Below, one piece after another: positions 16,136-25,226 of a stretch of 64,000 nucleotides of DNA. Below the pieces are notes generated by a model. The model saw only the letters and a program-made list of their open reading frames with translations, had not been told where the DNA came from and did not search any database. The position numbers and the translations under genes are program-made. Location: contig NZ_HG322950.1 in NCBI RefSeq assembly GCF_000689415.1, forward strand, positions 124,001-188,000, read 5' to 3'. Position 1 is the stretch's first letter. Every line of letters starts with the position of its first letter. This DNA is from Pseudomonas knackmussii B13. GTDB taxonomy: Bacteria; Pseudomonadota; Gammaproteobacteria; Pseudomonadales; Pseudomonadaceae.

Positions 16136-17470
16136 TCAGTCCTCGCCGAGGAATTCTGCGCGGCTCAGCCCGTGGCGCTGCATCTTCTCGTTGAGGGTGC
16201 GGCGCGGCAGGCCGAGCAGTTCCATCACCGCCTTGATGTCACCCTTGCACTGGCTCAGCGCCTGGCGGATGCACTCGGCTTCGTAGGCTTCCATGCGTTC
16301 GAGCAGGCCGTTGCCGGCCGGCGCCGTCAGCTCGGCTTCGCGGTCCAGCCCGAGGACGTGGCGTTCCGCCGCGTTCACCAGTTCGCGCACGTTGCCCGGC
16401 CAGTCGTGGGCCAGCAGACGCGCCAGTTCGGCGGTGGAGAGTGGCGGCGCTTCACGGCCGAGCTTTTCGCCGGCCAGGTGAGTGAAGTGCTCGAACAGCA
16501 GGGGGATGTCCTCGCGTCTTTCGCGCAGCGGCGGCAGGCGCAGTTCGGCGACGTTCAGGCGATACACCAGGTCTTCGCGGAAGCGCCCGGCGCGGGCCTC
16601 TTCCAGCAGGTCGGGCTTGGTCGCGGCAATCACTCGCAGGTCGACGCGGATGCTCTGGTTCGAGCCCAGGCGTTCCAGCTGATGTTCCTGCAGCACGCGC
16701 AGCAGCTTGACCTGCTGGGCCAGCGGCATGCTCTCGATCTCATCGAGGAACAGGCTGCCGCCGTTGGCGTGTTCCAGCTTGCCGATGCGCTTGCCCTGGG
16801 CGCCGGTGAAGGCGCCGCTCTCGTGACCGAACAGCTCGCTCTCGAACAACTGCTCGGGAATGGCTGCGCAGTTCAGCGCGACGAAGGGCTTGTCGGCGCG
16901 CGGACCGAAGTCGTGCAGGCAGCGCGCGACCAGTTCCTTGCCGCTGCCGGTTTCGCCGCGGATCAGCACGTTGACCGGCGTGCCGGCCAGCGCCAGCACT
17001 TGCCGGCGCAGGTTTTCCATCGGCCGCGACACGCCGAGCAGGCGCGATTCCACGCGGTCCTTGAGCGCCGCCTGCTCGCGCAGCTGGCGGTTCTCCAGCA
17101 CCAGGCGGCGCTTCTCCAGCGCGCGGCGCAGGCTGTCGAGCAGGCGTTCGGGAGTGAAGGGTTTCTCGATGAAGTCGTAGGCGCCGTTGCGCATGGCCTG
17201 CACCGCCATGGGCACGTCGCCGTGGCCGGTGACCATGATCACCGGCAGGTCGCGGTCCAGCTGCTGCAGGCGTGCGAGCAGGGCCAGGCCGTCCATGCCG
17301 GGCATGCGCACGTCGCTTACCACTACGCCGGGGAAGCCGCGCTCGAGCGTCTTCAGGCACTCCTCGGCGTTCTTGCACAGGCGCACTTCGAAGCCGGAAA
17401 GCTGCAGCCATTGCTGCACCGCCTCGCGGATGGCGGCTTCGTCATCGACGAATATCACGTGTTCGGTCAT
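16136..17470 (-). CDS. mifR: Sigma-54-dependent response regulator, MifR/DctD type
   Basis: 444 residues in three parts. The receiver domain has phospho-acceptor Asp53 (VVSDVRMPGMDG) and Lys near 103 (FIEKPFTPERL). The AAA+ sigma-54 activator domain has Walker A GETGSGKE, the sigma-54 contact loop GAFTGA and Walker B GGSLFLDEIE. A Fis-type HTH is at the C-terminus (MELLGLPRRTLNEKMQRHGL). Its ATG overlaps the stop of the sensor kinase gene (ATGA), so the two are co-translated. I recall PAO1 MifR beside the same permease; MifSR there senses 2-oxoglutarate and acts in its uptake and in biofilm growth. The symbol rests on that remembered synteny. Confidence 0.85.
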   Translation of the reverse strand: MTEHVIFVDDEAAIREAVQQWLQLSGFEVRLCKNAEECLKTLERGFPGVVVSDVRMPGMDGLALLARLQQLDRDLPVIMVTGHGDVPMAVQAMRNGAYDFIEKPFTPERLLDSLRRALEKRRLVLENRQLREQAALKDRVESRLLGVSRPMENLRRQVLALAGTPVNVLIRGETGSGKELVARCLHDFGPRADKPFVALNCAAIPEQLFESELFGHESGAFTGAQGKRIGKLEHANGGSLFLDEIESMPLAQQVKLLRVLQEHQLERLGSNQSIRVDLRVIAATKPDLLEEARAGRFREDLVYRLNVAELRLPPLRERREDIPLLFEHFTHLAGEKLGREAPPLSTAELARLLAHDWPGNVRELVNAAERHVLGLDREAELTAPAGNGLLERMEAYEAECIRQALSQCKGDIKAVMELLGLPRRTLNEKMQRHGLSRAEFLGED

Positions 17471-19224
17471 GGCTCTTCGCTTGCGGCAGGCAGCACGAGG
17501 CGGAACAGCGCACCGCCTTCGGGCCGGTTGGCGGCCTCCAGGCGGCCGCCGAGTTCATGGACGATGCCGTAGGATACCGCCAGTCCCAACCCCAGTCCTT
17601 CGCCCACCGGCTTGGTGGTGAAGAAGGGATCGAAGACGCTGGCCAGGTGTTCGGCGGCGATGCCCGGGCCGTTGTCGGCGATGTCCAGGCACCAGTCGCC
17701 ATCCTCGCGGCGCAGGTGGATGGCTATGTGCGGGTGCTCGATGCCGGCCAGCGCATCCAGGGCGTTGCGCAGCAGATTCACCAGCACCTGTTCGAGGCGG
17801 ATGGCGTCGCCAAGCACCCAGGCCGGTACGCTGAGTGTCTGGCTGACTTCTACCTGATCGGCACGAATGCGCACGGCGAGCAGTTGCAGCGCCTGGTCGA
17901 GCACGTGGCCGAGTTCGATGCGTTCGCGCAACCCGCCGGGCGTCTTGCGGGCGAAGGTCTTCAGGTGGCCGGTCAGTGCGGCCATGCGCTCCAGCAGTTC
18001 GTCCACGCGGGCCAGCGCGGTGCGTGCTTCGTCCGCACGGCCGGCGTCGAGCAGCAGGCGCACGCTGGCCAGGTGCATGCGTTGGGCGGTCAGCGGCTGG
18101 TTGATCTCGTGGGCGAGGGCGGCCGACATCTGCCCCAGCGCTGCCAGCTTGGCTGCCTGGACGAGCCCGTCCTGCGCGGTACGCAAGGCTGCGGTGCGTT
18201 GCTCGACCAGCTGCTCCAGCTCTTCGCGACTGCGCTGGCGCAGGCGTTCGATGCGCCGCCGCTGCTGCAGCCAGAGGAACAGGAAGACCAGCGCCAGCCA
18301 GGTGCCGGCGGCAGCGAGGCGGGCGCTCATGACGTTGCTCTGGATGTCTTTCGCATCGCGCAGCAGGTGCAGCGTCCAGCCATCCTCGGCGAGGGTGATC
18401 GACTGCCAGAGGAAGTCCGTCTCGCCCTGTTCGGTGCTCACCCGCACCAGTTGGCTGCCGTCGCCCAGCGGCTCGAGGGTGCGGTGGCGCAGCGGGCTCA
18501 GCGGCTGGCGGTCGTACTGGCGAGTCTCCGCCAGCTCCAGGCGGGCGAAGGTGTCCAGCGGCTGTAGCTCTCGGTAGCGCCAGCCGTCGTGATTGGCGAG
18601 GAAGACGATGCCTTTGGCGTCGCTTACCAGCACCCGGTCAGGCGTCTGGCTCCATTGCCGTTCGAGGTCGGGGAATTCCAGCTTTACCACCATGGCGCCG
18701 AGGAAGCGCCCGGCCCCATCGCGCACCGCGTTGGACAGGAAGTAGCCGGGGATGCCGCTGGTCACGCCGACCGCGTAGAAGCGCCCGGTGCCCTGGGCGA
18801 GGGTCTGGCGGAAGTAGGGGCGGAAGGCATAGTTGTGGCCGACGTAGCTGGTCGGCAGGTCCCAGTTGCTCGCCGCCACCGCCAGGCCGTCGCGGTCGAG
18901 CAGTTCCAGAGTCGAGGTGCGCGCGGCCGCGTTGACCTGTTGCAGCTTGAGGTTGAGCGCCTGTTGCCGCTCGCTGTCGACCGGGCCGGCCAACGCCTGG
19001 CGGATATCCGGGTCCAGCGCGAGCACCGCCGGCAGGCTGCGGTAGCGTTCGAGCAGGGTGCGCAGGGAGCTGGCGTAGAGGCCCAGCTGTTCATGCGCCG
19101 CTTCCGCCTCGACGAGCAGGGCACGCTGGCGTGCGTGATGCCCGGCCCAGTACACCGACAGCGCGAGGCCGGCGAGCACCAGCAGGCTCGCGAAAATCAG
19201 GCGCAGGGGGCGGGAAGCGGACAT
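17467..19224 (-). CDS. mifS: Sensor histidine kinase, MifS/DctB type
   Basis: 585 residues. TM1 lies near the N-terminus (LIFASLLVLAGLALSVYWAG). A periplasmic double-PAS/Cache sensor region of about 260 residues contains YVGHNYAFRPYFRQTL and FYAVGVTSGIPGYFLS, typical of C4-dicarboxylate-sensing DctB kinases. TM2 (AAAGTWLALVFLFLWL) is followed by a coiled coil. The HisKA phospho-acceptor is in ALAHEINQPLTAQ and the HATPase has NLLRNALDAL, DNGPGI and GLGLGLAVSYGIV. ATG 19224 is preferred over an upstream in-frame ATG because it starts directly before TM1. It pairs with the downstream response regulator by a 4-base overlap. Confidence 0.88.
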   Translation of the reverse strand: MSASRPLRLIFASLLVLAGLALSVYWAGHHARQRALLVEAEAAHEQLGLYASSLRTLLERYRSLPAVLALDPDIRQALAGPVDSERQQALNLKLQQVNAAARTSTLELLDRDGLAVAASNWDLPTSYVGHNYAFRPYFRQTLAQGTGRFYAVGVTSGIPGYFLSNAVRDGAGRFLGAMVVKLEFPDLERQWSQTPDRVLVSDAKGIVFLANHDGWRYRELQPLDTFARLELAETRQYDRQPLSPLRHRTLEPLGDGSQLVRVSTEQGETDFLWQSITLAEDGWTLHLLRDAKDIQSNVMSARLAAAGTWLALVFLFLWLQQRRRIERLRQRSREELEQLVEQRTAALRTAQDGLVQAAKLAALGQMSAALAHEINQPLTAQRMHLASVRLLLDAGRADEARTALARVDELLERMAALTGHLKTFARKTPGGLRERIELGHVLDQALQLLAVRIRADQVEVSQTLSVPAWVLGDAIRLEQVLVNLLRNALDALAGIEHPHIAIHLRREDGDWCLDIADNGPGIAAEHLASVFDPFFTTKPVGEGLGLGLAVSYGIVHELGGRLEAANRPEGGALFRLVLPAASEEP

Positions 19225-19328
19225 GGCGGCGCGCGGGTGACGGACGGAGCGCGACCATAGCACGTCCGGCCCCTGGCCCGGCGCCATCGCCACTGGCTAC
19301 ACTGCGCGCCCCTGAGGAGAAACCTTCG

Positions 19329-20207
19329 ATGCAGCTGATCGCCTGGTCCCATTCCTGTTCCGCCGGCTTCACCCTGCGCGGCTGGCACAGCGAGCCCAGC
19401 GGCAAGCCGTTGCTGCACTTCCTGCATGGCAACGGTTTCTGCACCCGCGCCTACGAGCCGATGCTCAAGCGCCTGGCGCAGGACTTCGACCTCTGGCTGT
19501 GCGATGTCCAGGGCCACGGGGACAGTGACCACGGCGGACGCTTCCACGGTTGGAACCGCAACGCCGAAATGGCGGTGGAAGCCTTCGAGGCCGGTCGCGG
19601 CATCTTCGGCGACGTGCCGCGCTACGCCTGCGGGCACAGCTTCGGCGGCGTGCTCAGCAGCCTGATCCTCGGCCGCCATCGGGACCTGTTCACTCGCGCC
19701 GTGCTGCTCGATCCGGTGCTCTTCACACCGGCGATGATCGGCGTGATGGCGCTCTCCGAGGTGCTTGGCCTTCACGAGCGGCGCACCATGGTGCAGAAAG
19801 CGAAGAACCGGCGCAGCCAGTGGCCGGATCGCGCCGCCGCCTACGCCGGGCTGCATGGCCGCGGCATCTTCAAGGGCTGGGCCGACGAGGCGCTGCAGGC
19901 TTACGTCGAGTACGCGATCAAGGTGGGAGAGGGCGGTGCCGAACTGAAGTGCCGGCCGAGCCGCGAGGCGGAAATCTTCAGCTCATTCCCCAAGCGCCTG
20001 TGGCCTTCGCTGGCCAAGGTGGTGACGCCGACCCAGGTGATCTTCGGCGAGAAGACCTATCCGTTCGTGCCCAAGGCGGTGGCGCGCTGGTGCGCGCTGA
20101 ACAGCCACGTGAGCGGCCAGAGCGTCGCCGGCGGGCACTGCTTCATGCAGGAACATCCCGAGGACAGCGCCGAGCGGGTCGCGCGCTTCCTGCTCGGTCA
20201 CGAATGA
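19329..20207 (+). CDS. Alpha/beta-fold hydrolase
   Basis: 292 residues. The oxyanion loop is FLHGNGFCTRAYEPM, the nucleophile elbow is CGHSFGGVLSS (Ser near residue 105), and a late His is in VAGGHCFMQEHPED. It is divergent from the mifS-like kinase with only about 100 bases between starts, and followed by the oppositely oriented DUF3301 gene. Substrate unknown; the fold covers esterases, lipases, epoxide hydrolases and others. Confidence 0.85.
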   Translation: MQLIAWSHSCSAGFTLRGWHSEPSGKPLLHFLHGNGFCTRAYEPMLKRLAQDFDLWLCDVQGHGDSDHGGRFHGWNRNAEMAVEAFEAGRGIFGDVPRYACGHSFGGVLSSLILGRHRDLFTRAVLLDPVLFTPAMIGVMALSEVLGLHERRTMVQKAKNRRSQWPDRAAAYAGLHGRGIFKGWADEALQAYVEYAIKVGEGGAELKCRPSREAEIFSSFPKRLWPSLAKVVTPTQVIFGEKTYPFVPKAVARWCALNSHVSGQSVAGGHCFMQEHPEDSAERVARFLLGHE

Positions 20208-20208
20208 G

Positions 20209-20667
20209 TCAGTCGCCGACTTTCTTGCTGGTGTGATTGCGCCGCCACTCGTCGAGGTGCACGACCTCGGCCTTGTGCTGCGGCGCCGGTAGCGCGGCGG
20301 GCGGCGGGACTTCGCGGATCATGTCGATGGCCTGGGCGGCTTCCTGCGCCTGCGGCTCGTAACGGAAGGCTTCCAGTTCGACCGGGCCGGGACGCTGGCC
20401 GAACATGGTGATGCTGCCGTTGTAGCGGTCCTGGCCAGTGGCGGTGAACTCGAAGGCGTACTCGCGTGCCAGGCAAAGCACGCCTCGGCTGTTGCGGCGC
20501 ACGCGCAAGGTGCGCAGTGCCACGACTTCGTCGAGCAGCTCCACGCCTTCGCGCGCGCAATGCTGGCGGGCGAGCTGCAGCGCGCGTTCGCGAATGCCAT
20601 GCACGCGCCACCACCAAGCCCCGGCGGTGGCGAGCAGGAGGAATGCGAAAAGGTTACCCAAGGTCAC
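20209..20667 (-). CDS. DUF3301-type membrane-anchored protein
   Basis: 152 residues. One N-terminal membrane segment (LGNLFAFLLLATAGAWWW) is followed by a soluble domain with AREYAFEFTATGQDRYNGSI, the core of the DUF3301 family. The C-terminal tail is basic (VVHLDEWRRNHTSKK). Conserved in Pseudomonas and found next to pdxY as here; function unknown. Its 3' end abuts the alpha/beta hydrolase gene convergently (1 base apart). Confidence 0.75.
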   Translation of the reverse strand: MTLGNLFAFLLLATAGAWWWRVHGIRERALQLARQHCAREGVELLDEVVALRTLRVRRNSRGVLCLAREYAFEFTATGQDRYNGSITMFGQRPGPVELEAFRYEPQAQEAAQAIDMIREVPPPAALPAPQHKAEVVHLDEWRRNHTSKKVGD

Positions 20668-20792
20668 TTCAAGGCTCCGCTCGGGAATCGGCGCACCAGC
20701 TTACCCAGTCTGCACTCCAGCGGCGAGAGCCGTTTGTTCCCAAGGACGTGAATTGCGCCCCATACTGACGCATCCCGTTTCAGGACCTCGTC

Positions 20793-21662
20793 ATGCAGCC
20801 GCGTACGCCCCACGTTCTCGCCATCCAGTCTCACGTCGTCTTCGGTCATGCCGGCAACAGCGCGGCCGTCTTCCCCATGCGCCGTATCGGGGTCAACGTC
20901 TGGCCGCTGAACACAGTGCAGTTCTCCAACCATACTCAGTATGGCCACTGGACCGGCCAGGTGCTGCCGCCGGAGCAGATTCCTTCGCTGGTCGAGGGCA
21001 TCGCCCAGATCGGCGAGCTGGGCAATTGCGACGCGGTGCTTTCCGGCTATCTCGGCAGCGCCGATCAAGGCCGGGCGATCCTCCAGGCGCTGGCGCAAAT
21101 CCGCGAAGCCAACCCGCGCGCCATCTATCTGTGCGACCCGGTCATGGGGCATCCGGAGAAGGGTTGCATCGTGGCGCCCGAGGTCGGTGAATTCCTCCTC
21201 CAGGAAGCCGCCGCGGTGGCTGACTACCTGTGCCCCAACCAGTTGGAGCTGGACAGCTTCTGCGGCCGCAGCCCGCAATCCCTGGCCGACTGCGAGGCCA
21301 TGGCCCGCAGCCTGCTGGAGCGCGGCCCGAAGGCAGTGCTGGTGAAGCACCTGAACTACCCGGGCAAGCCCAGCGACGCTTTCGAGATGCTGCTGGTCAG
21401 CGCCGAAGGAAGCTGGCACCTGCGCCGCCCGCTGCTGGCCTTCCCGCGCCAGCCGGTGGGCGTCGGCGACCTGACCTCCGGCCTCTTCCTCGCCCGCCTG
21501 CTGCACGGCGACGAGCCCTGCATGGCGCTGGAGTTCACCGCCGCCGCGGTGCATGAAGTACTGCTGGAAACCCAGGCCTGCGGCAGCTACGAACTGGAGC
21601 TGGTGCGTGCCCAGGACCGCATCGCCCACCCTCGCGTGCGCTTCGAGGCCCGCTCGCTTTAA
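20793..21662 (+). CDS. pdxY: Pyridoxal kinase PdxY
   Basis: 289 residues, complete ribokinase-fold pyridoxal kinase. Characteristic segments are LAIQSHVVFGHAGNSAAVFPM at the start, NTVQFSNHTQYGHWTG, YLCDPVMGH and PVGVGDLTSGLFLARLL, the last containing the catalytic Asp (GVGDLTSG). It phosphorylates pyridoxal to PLP in the vitamin B6 salvage pathway. It stands alone, divergent from the DUF3301 gene. A REP palindrome follows. Confidence 0.95.
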   Translation: MQPRTPHVLAIQSHVVFGHAGNSAAVFPMRRIGVNVWPLNTVQFSNHTQYGHWTGQVLPPEQIPSLVEGIAQIGELGNCDAVLSGYLGSADQGRAILQALAQIREANPRAIYLCDPVMGHPEKGCIVAPEVGEFLLQEAAAVADYLCPNQLELDSFCGRSPQSLADCEAMARSLLERGPKAVLVKHLNYPGKPSDAFEMLLVSAEGSWHLRRPLLAFPRQPVGVGDLTSGLFLARLLHGDEPCMALEFTAAAVHEVLLETQACGSYELELVRAQDRIAHPRVRFEARSL

Positions 21663-21671
21663 GCGCCTCTC

Positions 21672-21750
21672 GTAGGAGCGGACCTTGTCCGCGAACCTGC
21701 TCCCGTACTACGTTGGTGCGAGGCTGTTCGCGGATGAGAGCCGTTCCTAC
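21672..21750. repeat. REP-type palindrome between convergent genes
   Basis: GTAGGAGCGGACCTTGTCCG on the left with a diverged complement ending GAGAGCCGTTCCTAC on the right. It lies exactly between the 3' ends of pdxY and the antiporter gene. Confidence 0.7.
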
Positions 21751-21753
21751 AGA

Positions 21754-23436
21754 TCAAGCCGACTGCGGCATCTCCGGCTCGTGCCGGACGGGCGTTTCCT
21801 CCACCCGCTGAGCCATGCCCTGTGCGATCTCGCGTTCGCCCATGATCACCAGGTTGGCGCCGCTCTGCTCCAGGTACTCCACCTCGGCGTCGAAGTGCGC
21901 GCGGGCGATGATTTCCAGGTCGGCGCGGGCGCTGCGCGCCTGGCTGGCGATCTGCCCGGCCTCGAAGCCGTTGGGGATGGCGATCAGCAACCAGCGCGCG
22001 CTGGCCAGGTTGGCCTGGTTCAGCACGTCCAGGTTGGCGGCGTTGCCGACCACCACGCTGAGCCCACGCTCGCGCAGCTCGGCGGCTTTCTCGCGCTTGT
22101 CCTCGATCACCACCAGTGGTGTGCCTTCGCCTTGCAGGCGAGCGCTGATCAGCTCGCCGACCCGGCCGTGGCCGACCAGGATGGCGTGGTCGTGCTCGCG
22201 CACCGGTGGTGGCAGGTCCTCTTCGACGCTCGCGCCCTGGGTGGGCTGTGCTTCTTCCCGGCGCGCCTGCAGGCGCTCGATGGCGATGAACAGCAGCGGG
22301 TTGACCAGGATCGACAGGATCGCGCCGGCCAGCACCAGGTCGCGGCCCTGTTCGGGCAGCAGGTGCAGGCTGACGCCCAGGCCGACCAGGATGAAGGAGA
22401 ACTCGCCGATCTGCGCCAGGCTTGCGGCGATGGTCAGCGCGGTGTTGTTGGGGTGGCCGAACATCCGCACGATGAAGTAGGCGGCGATCGACTTGCCGAA
22501 CACGATCACCAGGAAGGTCGCCAGCACCGGCAGCGGCTCGTGAATCAGGATCGCCGGGTTGAACAGCATGCCCACCGAGACGAAGAACAGCACGGCGAAG
22601 GCGTCGCGCAATGGCAGCGAGTTTTCCGCCGCCTCGTGGCTCAGCTCCGACTCGTTGAGGATCATCCCGGCGAAGAAGGCGCCGAGGGCGAAGGACACGC
22701 CGAACAGCACCGCCGAGCCGTAGGCGATGCCCAGGGCGATGGCCAGTACGGCGAGGGTGAACAGCTCGCGCGAGCCGGTCGCGGCGATCCGCTCAAGCAC
22801 CCATGGCACCAACCGGCGGCCGCCAAGAATCATCACGGCGACGAAGGCCGCGACCTTGCCGAGGGTCAGCAGGATCGGCAGCAGCACGCCGCCGCTGGTC
22901 TCGCCGGAGCCGCTGAGGGAGCCGGCCAGCGCTGGCAGCAGCACAAGAGTGAGGACCATGGCCAGGTCCTCGACGATCAGCCAACCGATGGCGATGCGCC
23001 CGCGCTGGGTGTCGATCAGCTGGCGCTGTTCCAGGGCGCGCAGCAGCACGACGGTACTGGCCACCGAGAGCGCCAGGCCGAACACCAGGCCACCGCCGAA
23101 CGGCCAGCCCATGAACCAGGCCAGGCCCATGCCGAGCAGGGTGGCGACACCGATCTGCACCACCGCGCCGGGAATGGCGATGGCCTTCACCGAGAGCAGG
23201 TCCTTGAGCGAGAAGTGCAGGCCGACGCCGAACATCAGCAGGATCACGCCCAGTTCGGCGATTTCCTGCGACAGCGCCTGGTCGGCGACGTAGCCGGGGG
23301 TGAACGGGCCGGCCAGCACGCCGGCGAGCAGGTAGCCCACCAGCGGCGAGATGCGCAGGCGTTGGGCCAGGGCGCCGAGGACGAACGCCAGGACGAAGCC
23401 GGCGGCGAGGGTGGTGAGCAGCGGGGTGTGGTGCAT
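21754..23436 (-). CDS. Monovalent cation:proton antiporter-2 family protein (KefB/YbaL type)
   Basis: 560 residues. About 12 transmembrane segments (to residue about 385) carry CPA2 signatures such as PLVGYLLAGVLAGPFTPG, IAELGVILLMFGVGLHFSLKDL and SLAQIGEFSFIL. A cytoplasmic TrkA-N/RCK domain follows, with Rossmann motif HAILVGHGRVGELIS and VVIEDKREKAAEL. It probably exports K+ or Na+ in exchange for protons under nucleotide or glutathione-type control. The start at 23436 (MHHTPLLTTLA) puts the first TM at the N-terminus; an ATG 18 bases upstream is possible. Confidence 0.9.
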   Translation of the reverse strand: MHHTPLLTTLAAGFVLAFVLGALAQRLRISPLVGYLLAGVLAGPFTPGYVADQALSQEIAELGVILLMFGVGLHFSLKDLLSVKAIAIPGAVVQIGVATLLGMGLAWFMGWPFGGGLVFGLALSVASTVVLLRALEQRQLIDTQRGRIAIGWLIVEDLAMVLTLVLLPALAGSLSGSGETSGGVLLPILLTLGKVAAFVAVMILGGRRLVPWVLERIAATGSRELFTLAVLAIALGIAYGSAVLFGVSFALGAFFAGMILNESELSHEAAENSLPLRDAFAVLFFVSVGMLFNPAILIHEPLPVLATFLVIVFGKSIAAYFIVRMFGHPNNTALTIAASLAQIGEFSFILVGLGVSLHLLPEQGRDLVLAGAILSILVNPLLFIAIERLQARREEAQPTQGASVEEDLPPPVREHDHAILVGHGRVGELISARLQGEGTPLVVIEDKREKAAELRERGLSVVVGNAANLDVLNQANLASARWLLIAIPNGFEAGQIASQARSARADLEIIARAHFDAEVEYLEQSGANLVIMGEREIAQGMAQRVEETPVRHEPEMPQSA

Positions 23437-23619
23437 CGTCTGGGCTCCGGGCACGCAGGGAGCGACCGTGCTGGAGAGCGCCGGTCGCTCGAAGGTGGAT
23501 CACGGGGGCAAACCCGCGCTGGGGAAGTCTAGGCCCGGAAAGACGCTCGCGCCCGGCCGGGCAGCAAGGTTAACCCGTTGAAGCAGCGGAGCTTTTCGTT
23601 TTGCCAGAACGAATTCTTG

Positions 23620-24123
23620 TCAGGAAATGTCGGTCTTCTCGTCCCATTCCTCGCGCAGTGCCTGGTAGCGCTGCTCGAGCTCCTGGCGCAGTTGGCGGCG
23701 CTGCTGGGCCTGGACGTAGCGGCGCTTCTCCTCGCGGGTCCGCGGCTGCAGCGGCGGCACTGCGGTGGGTTTGCGCTCGTCATCCAGCGCCACCATGGTG
23801 AAGAAGCAGCTGTTGGTGTGGCGCACCGATTGCTCGCGGATGTTCTCGGTGACCACCTTGACGCCGATCTCCATCGAAGTGCGCCCGGTGTAGTTGACCG
23901 AGGCGAGGAAGGTCACCAGTTCGCCGACATGGATCGGCTCGCGGAAGATCACCTGGTCGACCGACAGGGTAACCGTGTAGTGCCCGGCGTAGCGGCAGGC
24001 ACAGGCATAGGCGACTTCGTCGAGGTACTTGAGCAGGGTGCCGCCGTGGACATTGCCGGAGAAGTTGGCCATGTCGGGGGTCATCAGGACGGTCATGCTG
24101 AGCTGGTGGTTGCCGGGTTCCAT
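23620..24123 (-). CDS. Acyl-CoA thioesterase (YciA/YkhA hotdog family)
   Basis: 167 residues. The hotdog-fold segment MTPDMANFSGNVHGGTLLKYLDEVAYACA contains the catalytic Asp and CoA-site residues, followed by VDQVIFREPIHVGELVTF. The C-terminal third is a charged coiled-coil-like extension (RTREEKRRYVQAQQRRQL), longer than in E. coli YciA. It hydrolyses acyl-CoA to free acid and CoA. Monocistronic; the start is fixed by MEPGNHQLSMTVLMTPD. Confidence 0.88.
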   Translation of the reverse strand: MEPGNHQLSMTVLMTPDMANFSGNVHGGTLLKYLDEVAYACACRYAGHYTVTLSVDQVIFREPIHVGELVTFLASVNYTGRTSMEIGVKVVTENIREQSVRHTNSCFFTMVALDDERKPTAVPPLQPRTREEKRRYVQAQQRRQLRQELEQRYQALREEWDEKTDIS

Positions 24124-24294
24124 AGCGATCTCGCAGGCGGGTGAGGGGAGCAGGACTGGACGCACGCAAGGGCGTCCGGCGACACAATCCTTTCTACATC
24201 CCGCCGGGCGCCGCGGCCAGCATTGCCCGCGACGCGCCGTGCGATAGCCGGACGAACAGCCTGCCGGGCCCGGCGAGCCCGGCAGTGGGAGGGT

Positions 24295-25053
24295 TCAGCG
24301 ACCGGCAGAAAGGCCGAAGTCGATGGCCAGGTCCGCGCCGGTGATGGCCTCCGCCTGCGAGCTGCAGAGGAACCAGACCAGGTCGGCGACTTCTTCCGGG
24401 CGGATGAAGCGCGCTGCCTTGCCCTGCGGGTAATCGCGCAGCAGGGCGCGCTTGTAGGCGTCGGGGTTGCCCTGGCCGTAGCGCTCGGCCTGGTAGTCGA
24501 GCATCGGCGTGGCGATGTCCGCTGGCGAGATGGCGTTGACCCGCACGCCTTCCTCCGCCAGTTCCAGCGCCAGGGTACGGGTGAGCATGGTCAGCGCGGC
24601 CTTGCTCGCACAGTAGGCCGCCGAGCCGCGATAGGCCTGGCGCCCGGAGTCGCTGGAGATGTTGACGATGCAGCCGCGGCTTTCCTTCAGGTAAGGCGTG
24701 GCGGCCTGGCACATGTAGAAGGGGGCCTTGAGGTTGACGCCCAGCACCAGGTCGAAGTCGTCTTCGTTGAACTGTTCCACCGGGCCTTCACGCCAGACCC
24801 CGGCGGCGTTGATCAGGGCATCCAGGCGCCCGGTGCGGGCGAGGATGTCGGACATCAGGCTCTGGCAGTTATCCGCGCGGCGCAGGTCGGCGACCGCGCT
24901 GGCGTCCAGCGGCACCTGGGAGTTGAGGGCGTGCAGCCCGCTCTTGTCGACGTCGGTGGCGGCGATGCGCCAGTGGCTCTGGGCGAAACGTTTCGCGATG
25001 GCCTTGCCGAGGCCGCCGGCGGCGCCGGTGATCAGAACAACGGGGGTGCTCAT
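24295..25053 (-). CDS. Short-chain dehydrogenase/reductase
   Basis: 252 residues, classical SDR. The cofactor motif is TGAAGGLGKAIA (residues about 9-20), with NAAGV, the catalytic Ser in VNISSDSG and Tyr/Lys in YCASKAAL. It reads in the same direction as the glutamine-synthetase-like and aminotransferase genes upstream, with a strong hairpin (25123-25146) in the gap. In that set it could reduce or oxidise a carbonyl made by the aminotransferase; the substrate is unknown. Confidence 0.87.
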   Translation of the reverse strand: MSTPVVLITGAAGGLGKAIAKRFAQSHWRIAATDVDKSGLHALNSQVPLDASAVADLRRADNCQSLMSDILARTGRLDALINAAGVWREGPVEQFNEDDFDLVLGVNLKAPFYMCQAATPYLKESRGCIVNISSDSGRQAYRGSAAYCASKAALTMLTRTLALELAEEGVRVNAISPADIATPMLDYQAERYGQGNPDAYKRALLRDYPQGKAARFIRPEEVADLVWFLCSSQAEAITGADLAIDFGLSAGR

Positions 25054-25122
25054 CGTGCGGGTGATCTCCCTGCCTGATAAGGGAAAGGCGCCCCGCCAGG
25101 CAGCGACGGGACGCCTCAAGGA

Positions 25123-25146
25123 CAAGGGCCGCACGCGCGGCCCTTG
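25123..25146 (-). other. Intercistronic hairpin
   Basis: Ten-base perfect stem (CAAGGGCCGC / GCGGCCCTTG) with a 4-base loop, between the SDR and the gamma-glutamyl ligase genes. There is no T-run of note; it may limit or stabilise read-through into the SDR gene. Confidence 0.55.
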
Positions 25147-25226
25147 TATCTACTGACCAAGAAAAGACCAGAATCTTCGCTTTGCCAGGGTAATTTTTTC
25201 GTAAATCCCGTGGGACGTTCGTCGCC

